Shown piece by piece: positions 16,455 through 25,758 of a DNA stretch of 45,012 nucleotides (position 1 is the stretch's first letter; the number at the start of each line of letters is the position of its first letter). This DNA comes from SZUA-36 sp964650905 (GTDB taxonomy: Bacteria; Pseudomonadota; Gammaproteobacteria; Xanthomonadales; SZUA-36), in assembly GCA_964650905.1 (NCBI GenBank), contig CAZYVH010000016.1, positions 1 through 45,012 on the forward strand, given 5' to 3'. Both the position numbers and the translations under genes were made by a program. The notes below the pieces were generated by a model. That model did no database searches and was not told the origin of the DNA. It was given only the letters and a program-made list of their open reading frames with translations.

Positions 16455-18737
16455 ATGGAAATGAAAACATATTGGTCAATCAGGTTCCAATTTACGGTTT
16501 ATGGTATTTTCTTCATAGTGCTTGGCTGCCTCACCTCTACAGCCAGTGCCGCGCAGGGAGTGGGAGCGCTGGAGGAGATCATCGTCACTGCGCAAAAGCG
16601 TGAAGAGTCGATCCAGAAAGTACCGGTGTCTATCACCAGTTTCATCGGTAAGGACATTGAAAAATACAGGTTCAGAACAGCACGCGATCTGGCCGAATTC
16701 ACCCCCAGTCTGCGTATTCAGGGTGCAAATCCGAATTCGCATCCGAATTTCTTTCTACGGGGCATTGGTAGCCAGAGTCAATCGGCCAGCGAACAAACCT
16801 CCGTGGGGATTTACGTTGATGAGGTGAACGTCAACGCGCGCGCCGGTCAGCTTTCACAAATGTTCGATCTGGAACGCGTAGAGGTTCTGCGAGGACCGCA
16901 GGGCACGCTGTACGGACGCAATACTACCGGTGGCGCCATCAATTTGATCTCACGTAAACCCGATGGCGAGCGCGATGTGCGTGCGATGGCCACATACGGC
17001 CGGTTCGATCAAGTTTCCGTCGAGGGCGCGGTAGGTTTGCCTATTACCGAACGCTTATCGGTTCGTGTCGCGGGCGTATACAATAAGCGCGATGGTTACA
17101 CCAAAAATACGTTTTTGCCCGGTGACTCGGATGATGGAGATAATATCAATAATTGGGCGGTGCGCGGACAGGTGCGCTTCCAACCGACCGAGACGATCGA
17201 TTTGCTGCTGAACATCCACGGATCTGGAAATAAATCGACAGGCTGGTTTGAACACCTGGCGGGACGCTTCCATCCCGGTACACAACCGCCGATGCCACCG
17301 GGCGTAATAGGTGTACCACCAGGTTTTCCACTAGGAAATGCGTGCGCTGGATGCGAGAATGTCGTCGGTTCTGTGAGCTCCGGGGATTTCTGGACGACGG
17401 AGAACGACCAGATTGGGAACCTCAACGATATCGATACCTTTGGTTCATGGTTCAGGGCAACTATCGATTTCGATGACTTCACCCTGACCAGCATTTCGGC
17501 CTACGAGAAAGTGGATTCCCTGAACGTTAGCAATGCCGATGCCATGGGGATAGATCTGATCCACATCGACTTCGGTGAATTCAGCGAGCAATTCTCACAG
17601 GAACTGCGGCTGACCTCGACCACGGATAACGTGCTGCAGTGGATCGTCGGGTTGTATTACTTTGCCGATGACACGAAAAATGACACAAATTTCAATTTCA
17701 ACAACGGCTTTGGGACATCGGCGGTATTCGGTGGAGCCTTGACACCCGTCCATCAGTACTGGACGCAGGGGGGTGAAAGCTACGCGGTATTCGGGGACAC
17801 GACGTATGATTTCAACGAGCGCTGGACCGGCACGTTTGGTGTGCGTTGGACGAAGGACAAAAAAGATTTTGATGCAGTCAATACGCTTAACCCGGTAGTG
17901 CTTCCGTTTAGCATTCCGTTGTTTACCTTCCAGGACGAGGAGAGTTGGGATGCCTTCAGCTATCGGGCCGGTCTAAATTGGCAGGTAACCGATAAGGCCT
18001 TAATTTACGCCAGCTACAACCATGGTTTCAAGAGTGGGGCTTACAATGGAGTGGCCCTGTTTGACGTGAACGAACTTACGGTAGTGAATCCGGAATTCGT
18101 CGATGCCTTTGAGGTAGGTGCGAAGACGATCTGGTTTGATAATCGAGTCACCCTGAACGGGGCAATCTTTTATAACGACTTTGAGGATCTGCAACAAAAC
18201 CGGATTGTTTCACTTCCGGGTGCACCAGGACCGGTCTTGACGTTGCAAAATGCCGCCAGTGCTGAGGTTTTCGGCGCCGAGCTGGAGGCGCAGATATTCC
18301 CAACGGATCGGCTACGTGGGATATTCGGCTTGAGCTTTCTTGATTCGGAATACACAGATTTTGAGTTGGCGGAAGGTATTAGTGCTGCTGGGAACAAGAT
18401 GATCGGTGCGCCCGATATATCATTCAACGGGATGGTGGAGTACGACATCGTTCTGGGTGAATACGGATTGATCGTGCCACGATTCGAATTCACCTACACT
18501 GACAACATTTTTCTGGATCCCACGAACCGCCCGGATTTGCAGGTGAATGATTACTGGCTGCTCAATACGTCGGTGGCATGGATAAGTGCCGACGGACACT
18601 GGGAGGTGCGCGTTTGGGGTAAGAACATCACGAATGAGGAGATCATACGTGATATTTTCAATTTCGCACCCTTGGGCCAAAACATGGAATACCATGCCGA
18701 GCCTGCGACCTACGGGGTGACGGTACGTTACCAGTAG
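16455..18737 (+). CDS. TonB-dependent outer-membrane receptor
   Basis: A 760-residue TonB-dependent receptor. It has a signal peptide (about 1-33, ending TASA-AQ), TonB box EEIIVTAQKRE, plug with NFFLRGIGSQSQ and RVEVLRGPQGTLYGRNTTGGAINL (about 134-158), and a barrel ending TYGVTVRYQ. Its type, with VPVSITSF after the TonB box, is abundant in sphingomonads and marine gammaproteobacteria that take up hydrophobic or aromatic compounds. Specificity cannot be read. It is controlled by promoter A and is therefore grouped with the catabolic genes of the island. The gene is complete and ends 20 bp before the assembly gap. M3 (ATG 16461) is an alternative start. Confidence 0.95.
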   Translation: MEMKTYWSIRFQFTVYGIFFIVLGCLTSTASAAQGVGALEEIIVTAQKREESIQKVPVSITSFIGKDIEKYRFRTARDLAEFTPSLRIQGANPNSHPNFFLRGIGSQSQSASEQTSVGIYVDEVNVNARAGQLSQMFDLERVEVLRGPQGTLYGRNTTGGAINLISRKPDGERDVRAMATYGRFDQVSVEGAVGLPITERLSVRVAGVYNKRDGYTKNTFLPGDSDDGDNINNWAVRGQVRFQPTETIDLLLNIHGSGNKSTGWFEHLAGRFHPGTQPPMPPGVIGVPPGFPLGNACAGCENVVGSVSSGDFWTTENDQIGNLNDIDTFGSWFRATIDFDDFTLTSISAYEKVDSLNVSNADAMGIDLIHIDFGEFSEQFSQELRLTSTTDNVLQWIVGLYYFADDTKNDTNFNFNNGFGTSAVFGGALTPVHQYWTQGGESYAVFGDTTYDFNERWTGTFGVRWTKDKKDFDAVNTLNPVVLPFSIPLFTFQDEESWDAFSYRAGLNWQVTDKALIYASYNHGFKSGAYNGVALFDVNELTVVNPEFVDAFEVGAKTIWFDNRVTLNGAIFYNDFEDLQQNRIVSLPGAPGPVLTLQNAASAEVFGAELEAQIFPTDRLRGIFGLSFLDSEYTDFELAEGISAAGNKMIGAPDISFNGMVEYDIVLGEYGLIVPRFEFTYTDNIFLDPTNRPDLQVNDYWLLNTSVAWISADGHWEVRVWGKNITNEEIIRDIFNFAPLGQNMEYHAEPATYGVTVRYQ

Positions 18738-18757
18738 TATCAGTGAGATACGGACAT

Positions 18758-18857
18758 NNNNNNNNNNNNNNNNNNNNNNNNNNNNNNNNNNNNNNNNNNN
18801 NNNNNNNNNNNNNNNNNNNNNNNNNNNNNNNNNNNNNNNNNNNNNNNNNNNNNNNNN
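18758..18857. other. assembly gap (100 N)
   Basis: Exactly 100 undetermined bases, the conventional placeholder for a scaffold join of unknown size. The true distance, and even the adjacency of 16455-18737 and 18891 onward, is not proven by this sequence. Confidence 0.98.
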
Positions 18858-18890
18858 GCTCTTTGATATTCATACTTTGATTTCTTCACT

Positions 18891-19397
18891 TCAGAACATA
18901 GTGTTGTCATTGGCTGTTTCCTGGGGTATGGGTTGTACTACATCCCAATGTTCAGCGACCATGCCATTCTTAACCCGGAAAATATCCACCAAAGCCACGC
19001 CGTTCGGGTATCGGGGGTCCGGTAGATTGAAATGGGCATGCAGGACCACAAGATCGTCCTCTACAATCACACGTTTGATCTCAAAATCAGAACACCCGTT
19101 ACGAAAATACTTCATGAAACCAATTTTGAGATTTTGCACAAAAAGATCACCATCAGATTTACATTGATTCTCCTCATCGGGTTGATCCGGAATCGGCACA
19201 GTTTCCGACAACATCGCCCCAAATGCCTCGGTAAAGCCTTTTTTCCCCGTTCTGAATGCCGGATTGTGTTGAACATAGTCTTCCCTCATACCGGAGATTC
19301 CGAGTTCCAAATTATGATCCCTGAATACATCATGGTAAAATTTGAGAACTACTTCTTTGTTCAATTCGAGTTTATCTTTAGATTGGCTATCTGACAT
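18891..19397 (-). CDS. SnoaL-like (NTF2-fold) protein
   Basis: A 168-residue SnoaL/NTF2-like alpha-beta barrel protein. Family marks are EVVLKFYHDVF near the start, YVQHNPAF (about 57-64), DDLVVLHAHFN and IFRVKNGMVAEHWDVVQ near the end. SnoaL-like proteins are small cyclases, isomerases or hydratases of polyketides, steroids and related compounds, or have no known activity. An upstream ATG at 19415 exists, but the ATG at 19397 follows GGGAG at good spacing. It is a paralogue of the protein at 33213-33674: both end in HWDV.Q.IP followed by NDN.MF. Promoter E lies about 105-150 bp upstream, separate from the ferredoxin operon. Confidence 0.85.
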   Translation of the reverse strand: MSDSQSKDKLELNKEVVLKFYHDVFRDHNLELGISGMREDYVQHNPAFRTGKKGFTEAFGAMLSETVPIPDQPDEENQCKSDGDLFVQNLKIGFMKYFRNGCSDFEIKRVIVEDDLVVLHAHFNLPDPRYPNGVALVDIFRVKNGMVAEHWDVVQPIPQETANDNTMF

Positions 19398-19500
19398 TAC
19401 AGTTACTCCCGTCATTTAACAAATATCTGGTTTCAGTTTTCAACACCGGTTGTCTTCCCATGCAGCGCGCAATGTCAGCCTTGCTTACATAGTGTAATAA

Positions 19501-19546
19501 AGTTTGGTACATCTTGACGCAAGATAGTATCCCAGAAAATAGGGAA
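19501..19546 (-). promoter_or_regulatory. island promoter E: operator upstream of SnoaL-like gene
   Basis: On the minus strand, TTCCCTATTTTCTGGGATA (19546-19528) fits the shared operator with the exact 8-bp spacer. At the position where the other four sites have a -10 hexamer (19506-19501) it reads CAAACT, a poor match. This is the weakest member of the set. It lies between the ferredoxin and SnoaL genes and points at the latter. The rest of 19398-19711 shows nothing clear. Confidence 0.6.
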
Positions 19547-19711
19547 CTGAAGTCCCCACAAACGAACTACCGCAAGGAAAATTCAGTCGGGGGCAGCTTC
19601 AATCAGTAGCATTTTGGAACGAACTGGATGAAAACCCAGGAGAACAGCTGGCAGTATGACTGTAACTTTCCGGAAAAAGGGCTCTGATTTCTACTATACA
19701 CGCCACGGCAG

Positions 19712-20035
19712 TTAACGTTCCAGCAAGGACAGTTTGTCAGATTTACCGTCCCATTCAGCGGCATCATCCGGTGGCGATTTGACCTCGGTGATCACCGGCC
19801 ATAGCAGTGACAGTTCAGCGTTGAGTTCGATGAAGTGCTCCTGCCCATCCGGCAGGTCATCTTCGGGGTAAATAGCCTCAGCGGGGCACTCCGGTTCGCA
19901 CAAGGTGCAATCGATACATTCCTCCGGGTCAATGGTCAGAAAGTTTGGTCCTTCGTGGAAGCAGTCCACCGGGCAGACTTCAACACAGTCGGTATATTTG
20001 CATTTGATGCAGTTTTCAGTAACAACGAAAGTCAT
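19712..20035 (-). CDS. fdxA: 7Fe ferredoxin (FdxA type)
   Basis: A 107-residue ferredoxin of the Azotobacter FdI/FdxA type. Cysteines at 9, 12, 17 and 21 and the set CIDCTLCEPECP (40-50) match one [3Fe-4S] and one [4Fe-4S] cluster, and the C-terminal extension to residue 107 is typical. It is an electron carrier in the cytoplasm. It follows the thiolase gene by 15 bp at the end of the acyl-CoA operon, so it probably serves a redox step of this pathway, although fdxA can also be a housekeeping gene. The partner reductase or oxygenase is not in the same operon. Confidence 0.93.
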   Translation of the reverse strand: MTFVVTENCIKCKYTDCVEVCPVDCFHEGPNFLTIDPEECIDCTLCEPECPAEAIYPEDDLPDGQEHFIELNAELSLLWPVITEVKSPPDDAAEWDGKSDKLSLLER

Positions 20036-20050
20036 GGTTTTTTTCTTCTG

Positions 20051-21241
20051 TTAAGAACTACTTTGGAATATGTTCACGAAGCTCGCACTCCCTAAGCCAA
20101 CATTCTGCTGCAGTGCGGTGCGGGCACCCTCAACTTGCCGTCTACCAGCCTGTCCACGCAATTGCCAGCTTAGTTCGGCGATCTGGGCCAGGCCCGTGGC
20201 GCCGAGCGGGTGCCCCTTTGAAAGCAGCCCGCCCGAGGGGCAAATCACGACCCGCCCTCCATATGTATTGTCGCCGTCGAGAACGAATTTCTCCATGTCC
20301 TCTTCAGCACAGAAACCGAGCGCATTGTAGGTGATCATCTCGTTGCTGACAAAGCAATCATGTAGCTCGACAACATCGACATCTTCGGGCCCAATACCGG
20401 CCGCCTCATAGGCCTGCCCGGCAGCACTTCCACCAAGCAATCGAAAAGCCAGATCGATCGGCTTACCGGAAAAATATTCTGCTCGGTCGCTGGTGGCTGC
20501 CGAGGCTACCAGATGCACATCATCGCTTACACCGTGCTTTTTGGCGAAAGCCTGCGAACAAACGATCACTGCCGCGGCACCGGACGTCGGCGGGCAGGCA
20601 AATAGCTTGCGCATGCCACGATAGATCGGAGGTGCCGCCAGGATCTCCTCTACCGTAAGCGGTTGGCGGAAAAGTGCGTCCGGATTGTTCGCGGCGTGAC
20701 GGCGTGACTTCACCATCACCTGAGCCAGCGTCTCCTCGGCAACGCCGTAGAATTTAGTCAACACCTCGCACTGGAGACTGAACAGAAGTACCGCTTCCGG
20801 CACTTGAAGATCCTCCTCTGGTACGTCGAACAGGTCGATAAGCACTTGGGCATGGCGGTTGATCGGACTGACCTTGTCAGGATAAGCACTCTTGATCGCG
20901 CCGTGTGACATTTCCTCGAAACCAACCGCCAGGGCGCATTCCACGGCGCCGCTGCGGACCGCCTGCGCTGCAAGATAAAACGCGGAACTGCCACTTGCAC
21001 ACATGTTGTTTACGTTCATGATAGGAATGCCGGTAATGCCGACATGGTAGAGTGCGGCCTGGCCCGAGCAGCTGTCGCCATGAACAAAGCCAGCATATGC
21101 CTGCTCGACATCCTTGTAGTCAATGCCGGCGTCCGCCAGAGCCTTGCGGGTGGCATTGGCTCCCATTACGTCATAGGTGTCACTCGTGCCTGGTTTGCGG
21201 AACGGAACCATTCCCGCGCCAGCGATGATTGGGTAGCTCAT
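20051..21241 (-). CDS. thiolase, SCP-x / lipid-transfer-protein type
   Basis: A 396-residue thiolase-fold protein of the SCP-x type used in side-chain beta-oxidation of sterols and other bulky acyl-CoAs. The nucleophile Cys81 lies in NNMCASGSSA, the catalytic histidine in VELHDCF, and the second Cys/His region in CPSGGLLSKGHPLGATG. This group often acts as an acyl-CoA thiolase or aldolase with a DUF35 partner, but no DUF35 gene is nearby. It is placed between the CoA ligase (24 bp away) and the ferredoxin (15 bp away) in a minus-strand operon. Activation, dehydrogenation and thiolysis are thus present, but a separate enoyl-CoA hydratase and hydroxyacyl-CoA dehydrogenase are not, so the operon alone does not make a full beta-oxidation spiral. 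Confidence 0.92.
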   Translation of the reverse strand: MSYPIIAGAGMVPFRKPGTSDTYDVMGANATRKALADAGIDYKDVEQAYAGFVHGDSCSGQAALYHVGITGIPIMNVNNMCASGSSAFYLAAQAVRSGAVECALAVGFEEMSHGAIKSAYPDKVSPINRHAQVLIDLFDVPEEDLQVPEAVLLFSLQCEVLTKFYGVAEETLAQVMVKSRRHAANNPDALFRQPLTVEEILAAPPIYRGMRKLFACPPTSGAAAVIVCSQAFAKKHGVSDDVHLVASAATSDRAEYFSGKPIDLAFRLLGGSAAGQAYEAAGIGPEDVDVVELHDCFVSNEMITYNALGFCAEEDMEKFVLDGDNTYGGRVVICPSGGLLSKGHPLGATGLAQIAELSWQLRGQAGRRQVEGARTALQQNVGLGSASFVNIFQSSS

Positions 21242-21265
21242 AGGTGTTTTCCAATTACATAGTTA

Positions 21266-22825
21266 TTAATTGACTGCGCGGCTTTGCTCTTTCCAATAGG
21301 GCCTGCGCAATTCCGTCTTCAGTACCTTTCCAGCCGGGCTGCGTGGCATATCGGTAATAAAATCGATGCTTTTGGGGCTTTTCACCGCACCGAGGCGCTT
21401 CCTGACGAGCGCAATCAGTTCTGCCGCCGTGGCGGTGCAACCAGGGCGTAGTGACACGATGGCCTTTACCGCCTCGCCCCACTTATTATCCGGCACGCCG
21501 ATAACCGCGCATTCCTGGATCGCCGAATGGGCGGCCAACACCTGCTCAATCTCATTTGGATAAACGTTGAAGCCGCCGCTAATGATCATATCCTTCTTGC
21601 GGTCGATAATGGTTATATAGCCATCCTCATCCATCACACCGATATCGCCGGTATGATGCCAGCCGAATTGACGCACTTGCGCTGTCGCTTCGGGGTCTTT
21701 GTAATAACCCGGATTGACCAGGCGTCCCCGCACAACGATTTCGCCAGGCTGGCCTTTGGGCAGCAGTTTGCCATCATCTGCCATGATGGCGACCTTATTG
21801 AACACGCAGGGGCGGCCGACGCTGGCCAGTCTCTTTTCATTGATGCTGCCATCTCTGTCGATATAGTCCCACGGAGCCTTGGCGGTGATCATCGCCGGAG
21901 CTTCGGTTTGACCGAAGGCTTCGGTCATGACTGGTCCAAAGACGTCGATCGCCTCCTTTAGCTTGGCTGTGGAGCTTGGCGCCGCAGCTACTATAAAATG
22001 GACAAGCGAGGAATAATCGTAATCGCGAACCCGAGGGTGAGCAAGCATCATGTATAACACGGTCGGTGGTACAAAGAGGTGCGTGACCTGGTGGGTACTG
22101 ATTGCCTTCATCACCGACTCCGGATCCGTTTTCGACATCAGGACATTGTTGCCGCCGCGCGCAAAATGCATACAGCCGAGCAAGCCCGCCGCGTGTGTCA
22201 TAGGTGCGGCAACAAGATGCACGCTGGCCTCGTGATATTTAAAATGGGCATAACTGTTGGCAAACATTGTTTCGATGGCATGGTGTGCCATCAACACGCC
22301 TTTGAATCGACCCGTGGTACCGCCAGTGGGAGTGATCCCGAAGATATCATCGGGATTTTCGGGCCCGGCCTCGAAACGGCTGCGATAGTCGGCAGTCCAG
22401 TCTTTGAGAAATGGCACGTCTGGCCCGGGCTGGTCGAGACACACCAGTTCGCGAATTCCTGAAACTTCGGCCTTTATCCTCAGCGCGTCTGCCTCGAACG
22501 TATGGTGATAAAAGAGCAACTCGCAGTTGAAGCTGTCGAGCATGTCGACGTTCAACTCGAGCGCGTTGCGCGGATTGACTGGCAACCACACGCATTCAGC
22601 CCTGAACAGCCCGACGAGTGCCACAAATGCAATATTGGAGTTGGGTGCCAGAATTCCGGCATGGACGCCCTTGGAGTAACCGCGACCACGGATTGCGGAC
22701 GCAATGTGATTCGTTGCCTCGTCTGCCTCGGCATAGCTCAGAAGGGCTCCAGTCTCAAATTCCACAAAGGCCGTGTTGTTGGGACAATAGGCAACAGCCT
22801 GATCGAAGAAGTCGATGATGCGCAC
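21266..22825 (-). CDS. AMP-forming acyl/aryl-CoA ligase
   Basis: A 519-residue ANL-superfamily enzyme that activates a carboxylic acid with ATP and CoA. The phosphate loop TPTGGTTGRFKGV is at 165-177. AFGQTEAP is the A5 motif, HHTGDIG holds the ribose-binding aspartate, DRKKDMIISGGFNVYP is the hinge, and PRSPAGKVLK contains the catalytic lysine near the C-terminus. It begins with GTG just 2 bp after the stop of the preceding gene (TGAGGGTG), implying translational coupling. The substrate is not evident; the position between an acyl-CoA dehydrogenase and an SCP-x thiolase suggests a side-chain or ring-derived acid. Confidence 0.94.
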   Translation of the reverse strand: MRIIDFFDQAVAYCPNNTAFVEFETGALLSYAEADEATNHIASAIRGRGYSKGVHAGILAPNSNIAFVALVGLFRAECVWLPVNPRNALELNVDMLDSFNCELLFYHHTFEADALRIKAEVSGIRELVCLDQPGPDVPFLKDWTADYRSRFEAGPENPDDIFGITPTGGTTGRFKGVLMAHHAIETMFANSYAHFKYHEASVHLVAAPMTHAAGLLGCMHFARGGNNVLMSKTDPESVMKAISTHQVTHLFVPPTVLYMMLAHPRVRDYDYSSLVHFIVAAAPSSTAKLKEAIDVFGPVMTEAFGQTEAPAMITAKAPWDYIDRDGSINEKRLASVGRPCVFNKVAIMADDGKLLPKGQPGEIVVRGRLVNPGYYKDPEATAQVRQFGWHHTGDIGVMDEDGYITIIDRKKDMIISGGFNVYPNEIEQVLAAHSAIQECAVIGVPDNKWGEAVKAIVSLRPGCTATAAELIALVRKRLGAVKSPKSIDFITDMPRSPAGKVLKTELRRPYWKEQSRAVN

Positions 22826-22827
22826 CC

Positions 22828-23949
22828 TCAGGCTCCCGACTCACGGACTTCCAGCACCCGCCACAGGCCCAGCCGATCCAGCGTGGCACGCAGATAATCG
22901 CTTCCGAAGGCCGTGATCGGTGACTGAAAGCCGGTCCGTTTCGGTCCTCGGGTCAACAGCAGCCGCACGGCTGTCGCTTGCAATGCCCCGGTGGTCGTAT
23001 AACCACCACCGCCACGTGCGCTGGCAACCACTTCTTTGAACATTCCCCGTGCAACTACTGTCGTCATTGTCCGGTGAAGCAACGGGTTCTCGCGCGGTGG
23101 CATACCGCCCTGCATCGAAGTAGCGAACTTTGATAGTTCCGTCATCCGCTGCTCGATTGGCAAGTCTTTGAGATTTTCGTGGTAATGAAGCTCCATCTTA
23201 AGGACCGCGTCCATCATCGCGCGGTGGGTGAATCCCGAAAGGGCCCGCAGGTTGCGGACTTCGGGATGATTTTCGTAGTAAATCGGCAAGGCGCTGCCAC
23301 CCCAATGATGGAGGAGCTGATTTAAGCCACCAGATGGAGGCGAGAATTCGTAGAGCTGACCCACGGGCCACGGCACGAGCTTGCCACCGTCGAGATAGAG
23401 CGCGTCGCTCAGGAACGTCTGAAAAACGGTCTGCGTCGACCCGTAAGTCGGTATCCCCATTGCGGTCATCGATGTTTCGATCGTATCGATCCCGCCGCGC
23501 TGGACGCAAAGATCCGTCAGAATATCAAGTTCGCTCCACATCGAAGCGGTGGCCGGTGCCAGCAACAGATTTTTTTCGGCGAAGGCAAGATCATATTCGT
23601 CGCGCAGTCGCCGAACGAAGGGTTGTTCGCCGGTAGTATCCATATAGTGACAATTTGCCTTCAACGCCGCTTCCACCACCGTGCAGCCAAACTTGTTAAA
23701 CGGACCCACGGTGTTGCAGATAACCTTTGTCCCATCGAACAGATTCGCTAGCGCATCAGTATCATGCGCGACTTCGACGACTTCGTAATCGGCTGTTTCT
23801 ATACCCGGTACTTGACGCATCGCTTCTGTGATCTTTTCGCGATTGCGGCCTGCTGCAATGAAAGGGATTTCAAAATGGCGCAAATGTTCGCAAATCAATC
23901 GCGCTGTGTAGCCACTGGCGCCGTAGACCACGACTGCTTTTTTGGTCAT
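22828..23949 (-). CDS. saccharopine-dehydrogenase-like NAD(P)-binding protein (DUF5938 type)
   Basis: A 373-residue protein with an N-terminal Rossmann fold (VVYGASGYTARLICEHL at about 7-23) and a saccharopine-dehydrogenase/trans-acting enoyl reductase-like second domain. It lacks the long lysine-pathway catalytic domain, so lysine metabolism is unlikely. Relatives of this size occur in catabolic clusters for steroids and other polycyclic or hydrophobic compounds and are presumed NAD(P)-dependent reductases. A clear AAAGGAGAG ribosome site precedes the ATG. It lies 30 bp after the acyl-CoA dehydrogenase gene and abuts the CoA ligase gene, so it is cotranscribed. The precise reaction is unknown. 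Confidence 0.82.
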   Translation of the reverse strand: MTKKAVVVYGASGYTARLICEHLRHFEIPFIAAGRNREKITEAMRQVPGIETADYEVVEVAHDTDALANLFDGTKVICNTVGPFNKFGCTVVEAALKANCHYMDTTGEQPFVRRLRDEYDLAFAEKNLLLAPATASMWSELDILTDLCVQRGGIDTIETSMTAMGIPTYGSTQTVFQTFLSDALYLDGGKLVPWPVGQLYEFSPPSGGLNQLLHHWGGSALPIYYENHPEVRNLRALSGFTHRAMMDAVLKMELHYHENLKDLPIEQRMTELSKFATSMQGGMPPRENPLLHRTMTTVVARGMFKEVVASARGGGGYTTTGALQATAVRLLLTRGPKRTGFQSPITAFGSDYLRATLDRLGLWRVLEVRESGA

Positions 23950-23979
23950 ATCTGTCTCTCCTTTACAAACGATCCAGGC

Positions 23980-25248
23980 TCAGTCGTACTGTCGGCGGTA
24001 CCAGTTGCTGATATGCCCGGCACTGATAAGACCAAGTATGGTGTTCTCGCCATCTTCGACCAGCGCGGCGCGCGCGTCGCGCAGTAGTTTTTCCATGGGA
24101 AACTCCCTGCTGAGTCCGTTGCCACCAAGCAGGCCCAGTGCTTCATGTGCAACTTCAAAAGCGCTATCGGTGGCAACGATCTTCGCAGTTGCAGAAGCCA
24201 GCATGTGAGGATTGCCCAGAAAGTTGAAGTCGCAGGCGCGTTGTGCAATTGCACGTGCGGTTTCCACCTTGCGCCACAACTCGAAGATGCGGTGACGAAC
24301 ATTCTGATGTTCAATCAAATAGGCACCGCCCTGCCGCTTTTCGTGCACATACTCCAGTGCAAGTTCAAATGCGGCTCTTGCGAGGCCGGCAAAGACACAG
24401 GCCATATCCATATTGGCAAAGGTAAATGCGCTAAAGGAATGGCCATTAAAGCCTGTGTTGTCGCTCAGCAGATAGCTGAGCGGCAACTGCACGTCATCAA
24501 AAAAAATCTCGCCCTGTGGCAGCGGTCGCTGGCCGAGCTTTTCGAGCGGTCGCCCCTTGGAGACGCCCTTTTCATCGAAGGGAATGAACATCACCGCGCC
24601 ACGCATAAGGCCATCTTCGCCGTACAGCCCGTCACCAAAATCGGCTGGCACATAGGCGATGCCACATTCGGCGATCGGCCCACCCGACACCCAGGCCGCG
24701 GTCTGGCCCGTCAGAATGATTTTGTCATTACTGATCCGCGCCATCAGGTTTGGTTTGTCGTGGCGCGAACCCGGCTTGATTTCGGTGCCTAGCAGATCGA
24801 TGGTATCCGAGCCCCGGTTGGGCTGAGTGCCTATCCAGCAACCGATCTTGGCACCGAAACGTTCGATTAACTCGGGATTGCCCGTCTGGTGGGCGGCAAA
24901 CGCTGGAAATGAGGTGGCCGCCGTCAGGATAGCGAGGCCAGCGTCGCCCCAGCCTAGCGTGCCATGAATAATGGGAAACAGGCGAGCCTGTTGCTGGGGT
25001 GTCAAATCGACCATCGACTCTGGACCGAACCCTAACTCGCGGAACTGTAGCAAGAAATCAAATAGCGGGGAGTCGGGGGCGGCCACTTCTTCAGCGCTCA
25101 TAAGGTCCAGCTTCCGCCCAAGCGGACGCATCACCTTGTCGGCAAATTTGTGTACCGTTTCGGCAATGGCCCGATCTTCCTCGGCGAGTGGGATATCAAG
25201 GCCGCCGAGCTCGAGCGAGGCGATGGGGATAGAGTCAAAAGCAAACAT
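23980..25248 (-). CDS. acyl-CoA dehydrogenase
   Basis: A 422-residue FAD-dependent acyl-CoA dehydrogenase: an N-terminal helical domain, a central beta domain (about 155-260, with the WIGTQPNRGSD and AWVSGGPIAECG stretches) and a C-terminal helical domain with QNVRHRIFELWRKVETARA and ALGLLGGNGLSREFPMEKLLRDARA. The central flavin loop is divergent, and the usual base Glu in YGGxGY is replaced in this subgroup by other residues. It is therefore a distant member, like those for bulky acyl-CoAs. It is the first intact gene of the operon behind promoter D. Its ribosome site GGAGG lies inside the last codons of a dead TonB-receptor fragment, which may explain why that tail survived. Confidence 0.92.
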   Translation of the reverse strand: MFAFDSIPIASLELGGLDIPLAEEDRAIAETVHKFADKVMRPLGRKLDLMSAEEVAAPDSPLFDFLLQFRELGFGPESMVDLTPQQQARLFPIIHGTLGWGDAGLAILTAATSFPAFAAHQTGNPELIERFGAKIGCWIGTQPNRGSDTIDLLGTEIKPGSRHDKPNLMARISNDKIILTGQTAAWVSGGPIAECGIAYVPADFGDGLYGEDGLMRGAVMFIPFDEKGVSKGRPLEKLGQRPLPQGEIFFDDVQLPLSYLLSDNTGFNGHSFSAFTFANMDMACVFAGLARAAFELALEYVHEKRQGGAYLIEHQNVRHRIFELWRKVETARAIAQRACDFNFLGNPHMLASATAKIVATDSAFEVAHEALGLLGGNGLSREFPMEKLLRDARAALVEDGENTILGLISAGHISNWYRRQYD

Positions 25249-25256
25249 TTAAGAAG

Positions 25257-25391
25257 CCTCCAGCATTGTGCCAGTTTGTAACCGATAGCGAACCGAGACC
25301 CCATAGGTCCGCGGATTCGCGTAGGCCGACTGAGCAACGCTCAGTATAGTAACATCGAGAGCATAGACCCGAAATTTGGTATTTGTAACAT
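25257..25391 (-). pseudogene. C-terminal stump of a TonB-dependent receptor
   Basis: About 40 codons on the minus strand read NVTNTKFRVYALDV, then QSAYANPRTYGVSVRYRL, then a short tail and TAA. This is the last two barrel strands of a TonB receptor (usual form NLTNxxYRVYALD...APRTYGVSVRYRF). An in-frame TAG precedes it and no barrel or plug sequence lies upstream, so only the 3' end remains. Its end overlaps the ribosome site of the acyl-CoA dehydrogenase gene. Confidence 0.8.
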
Positions 25392-25434
25392 TCTAGGCAT
25401 AGGCCGCTATTTCCATGCCCTCTGTTGGTGAGAC

Positions 25435-25554
25435 TCACAACTCGGCCTCGGCACCATAAACACGAGCGAGGATGTTGGTATTCATCTGCGGAAAAACGTG
25501 CGACGCTACTGCACCGCCCGCTAAGATGGCATCAGAAATTTGTGGCTCTTTCAT
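25435..25554 (-). pseudogene. 5' stump of an FAD-reductase gene, paralogue of the gene at 35412
   Basis: The minus strand reads MKEPQISDAILAGG, then diverges and stops after 39 codons. The intact gene at 35412 begins MKESQIFDVIVAGG. The similarity continues upstream through the leader (blocks such as GGGAAATGTC-TGGTAAAGGAT) to the operator at 25740-25758. It is therefore a truncated duplicate of promoter C plus gene start. The break falls within the first glycine-rich FAD loop. Confidence 0.82.
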
Positions 25555-25712
25555 TTCATATTTGCCTCTAATGCTACAAATCCTTTATCAGGACATTTCC
25601 CCTAAAAAACCTAACATTAAAACTAACACTCTATTTCACAAACAATTATTCAGGTTGTCACCCAAGTGCTCGCCGATTGATTATCGTAGACTTCACATGC
25701 CTCAATGTATAA

Positions 25713-25758
25713 ATATTAACAGGCAGGTTTACTGGCAGATATCCCTTAAATATGGGAT
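25713..25758 (-). promoter_or_regulatory. island promoter D: operator and -10 for the acyl-CoA dehydrogenase operon
   Basis: On the minus strand, ATCCCATATTTAAGGGATA (25758-25740) fits the shared operator. TAATAT at 25718-25713 begins 23 bp after GGGA. The sequence from here to 25540 aligns with 35225-35430 (promoter C region). It reads toward the acyl-CoA dehydrogenase operon through two gene stumps. Confidence 0.75.

Noticed and set aside
22828..23949. True saccharopine dehydrogenase of lysine metabolism
   Set aside because: The length, second domain and position in an acyl-CoA operon do not fit lysine metabolism.
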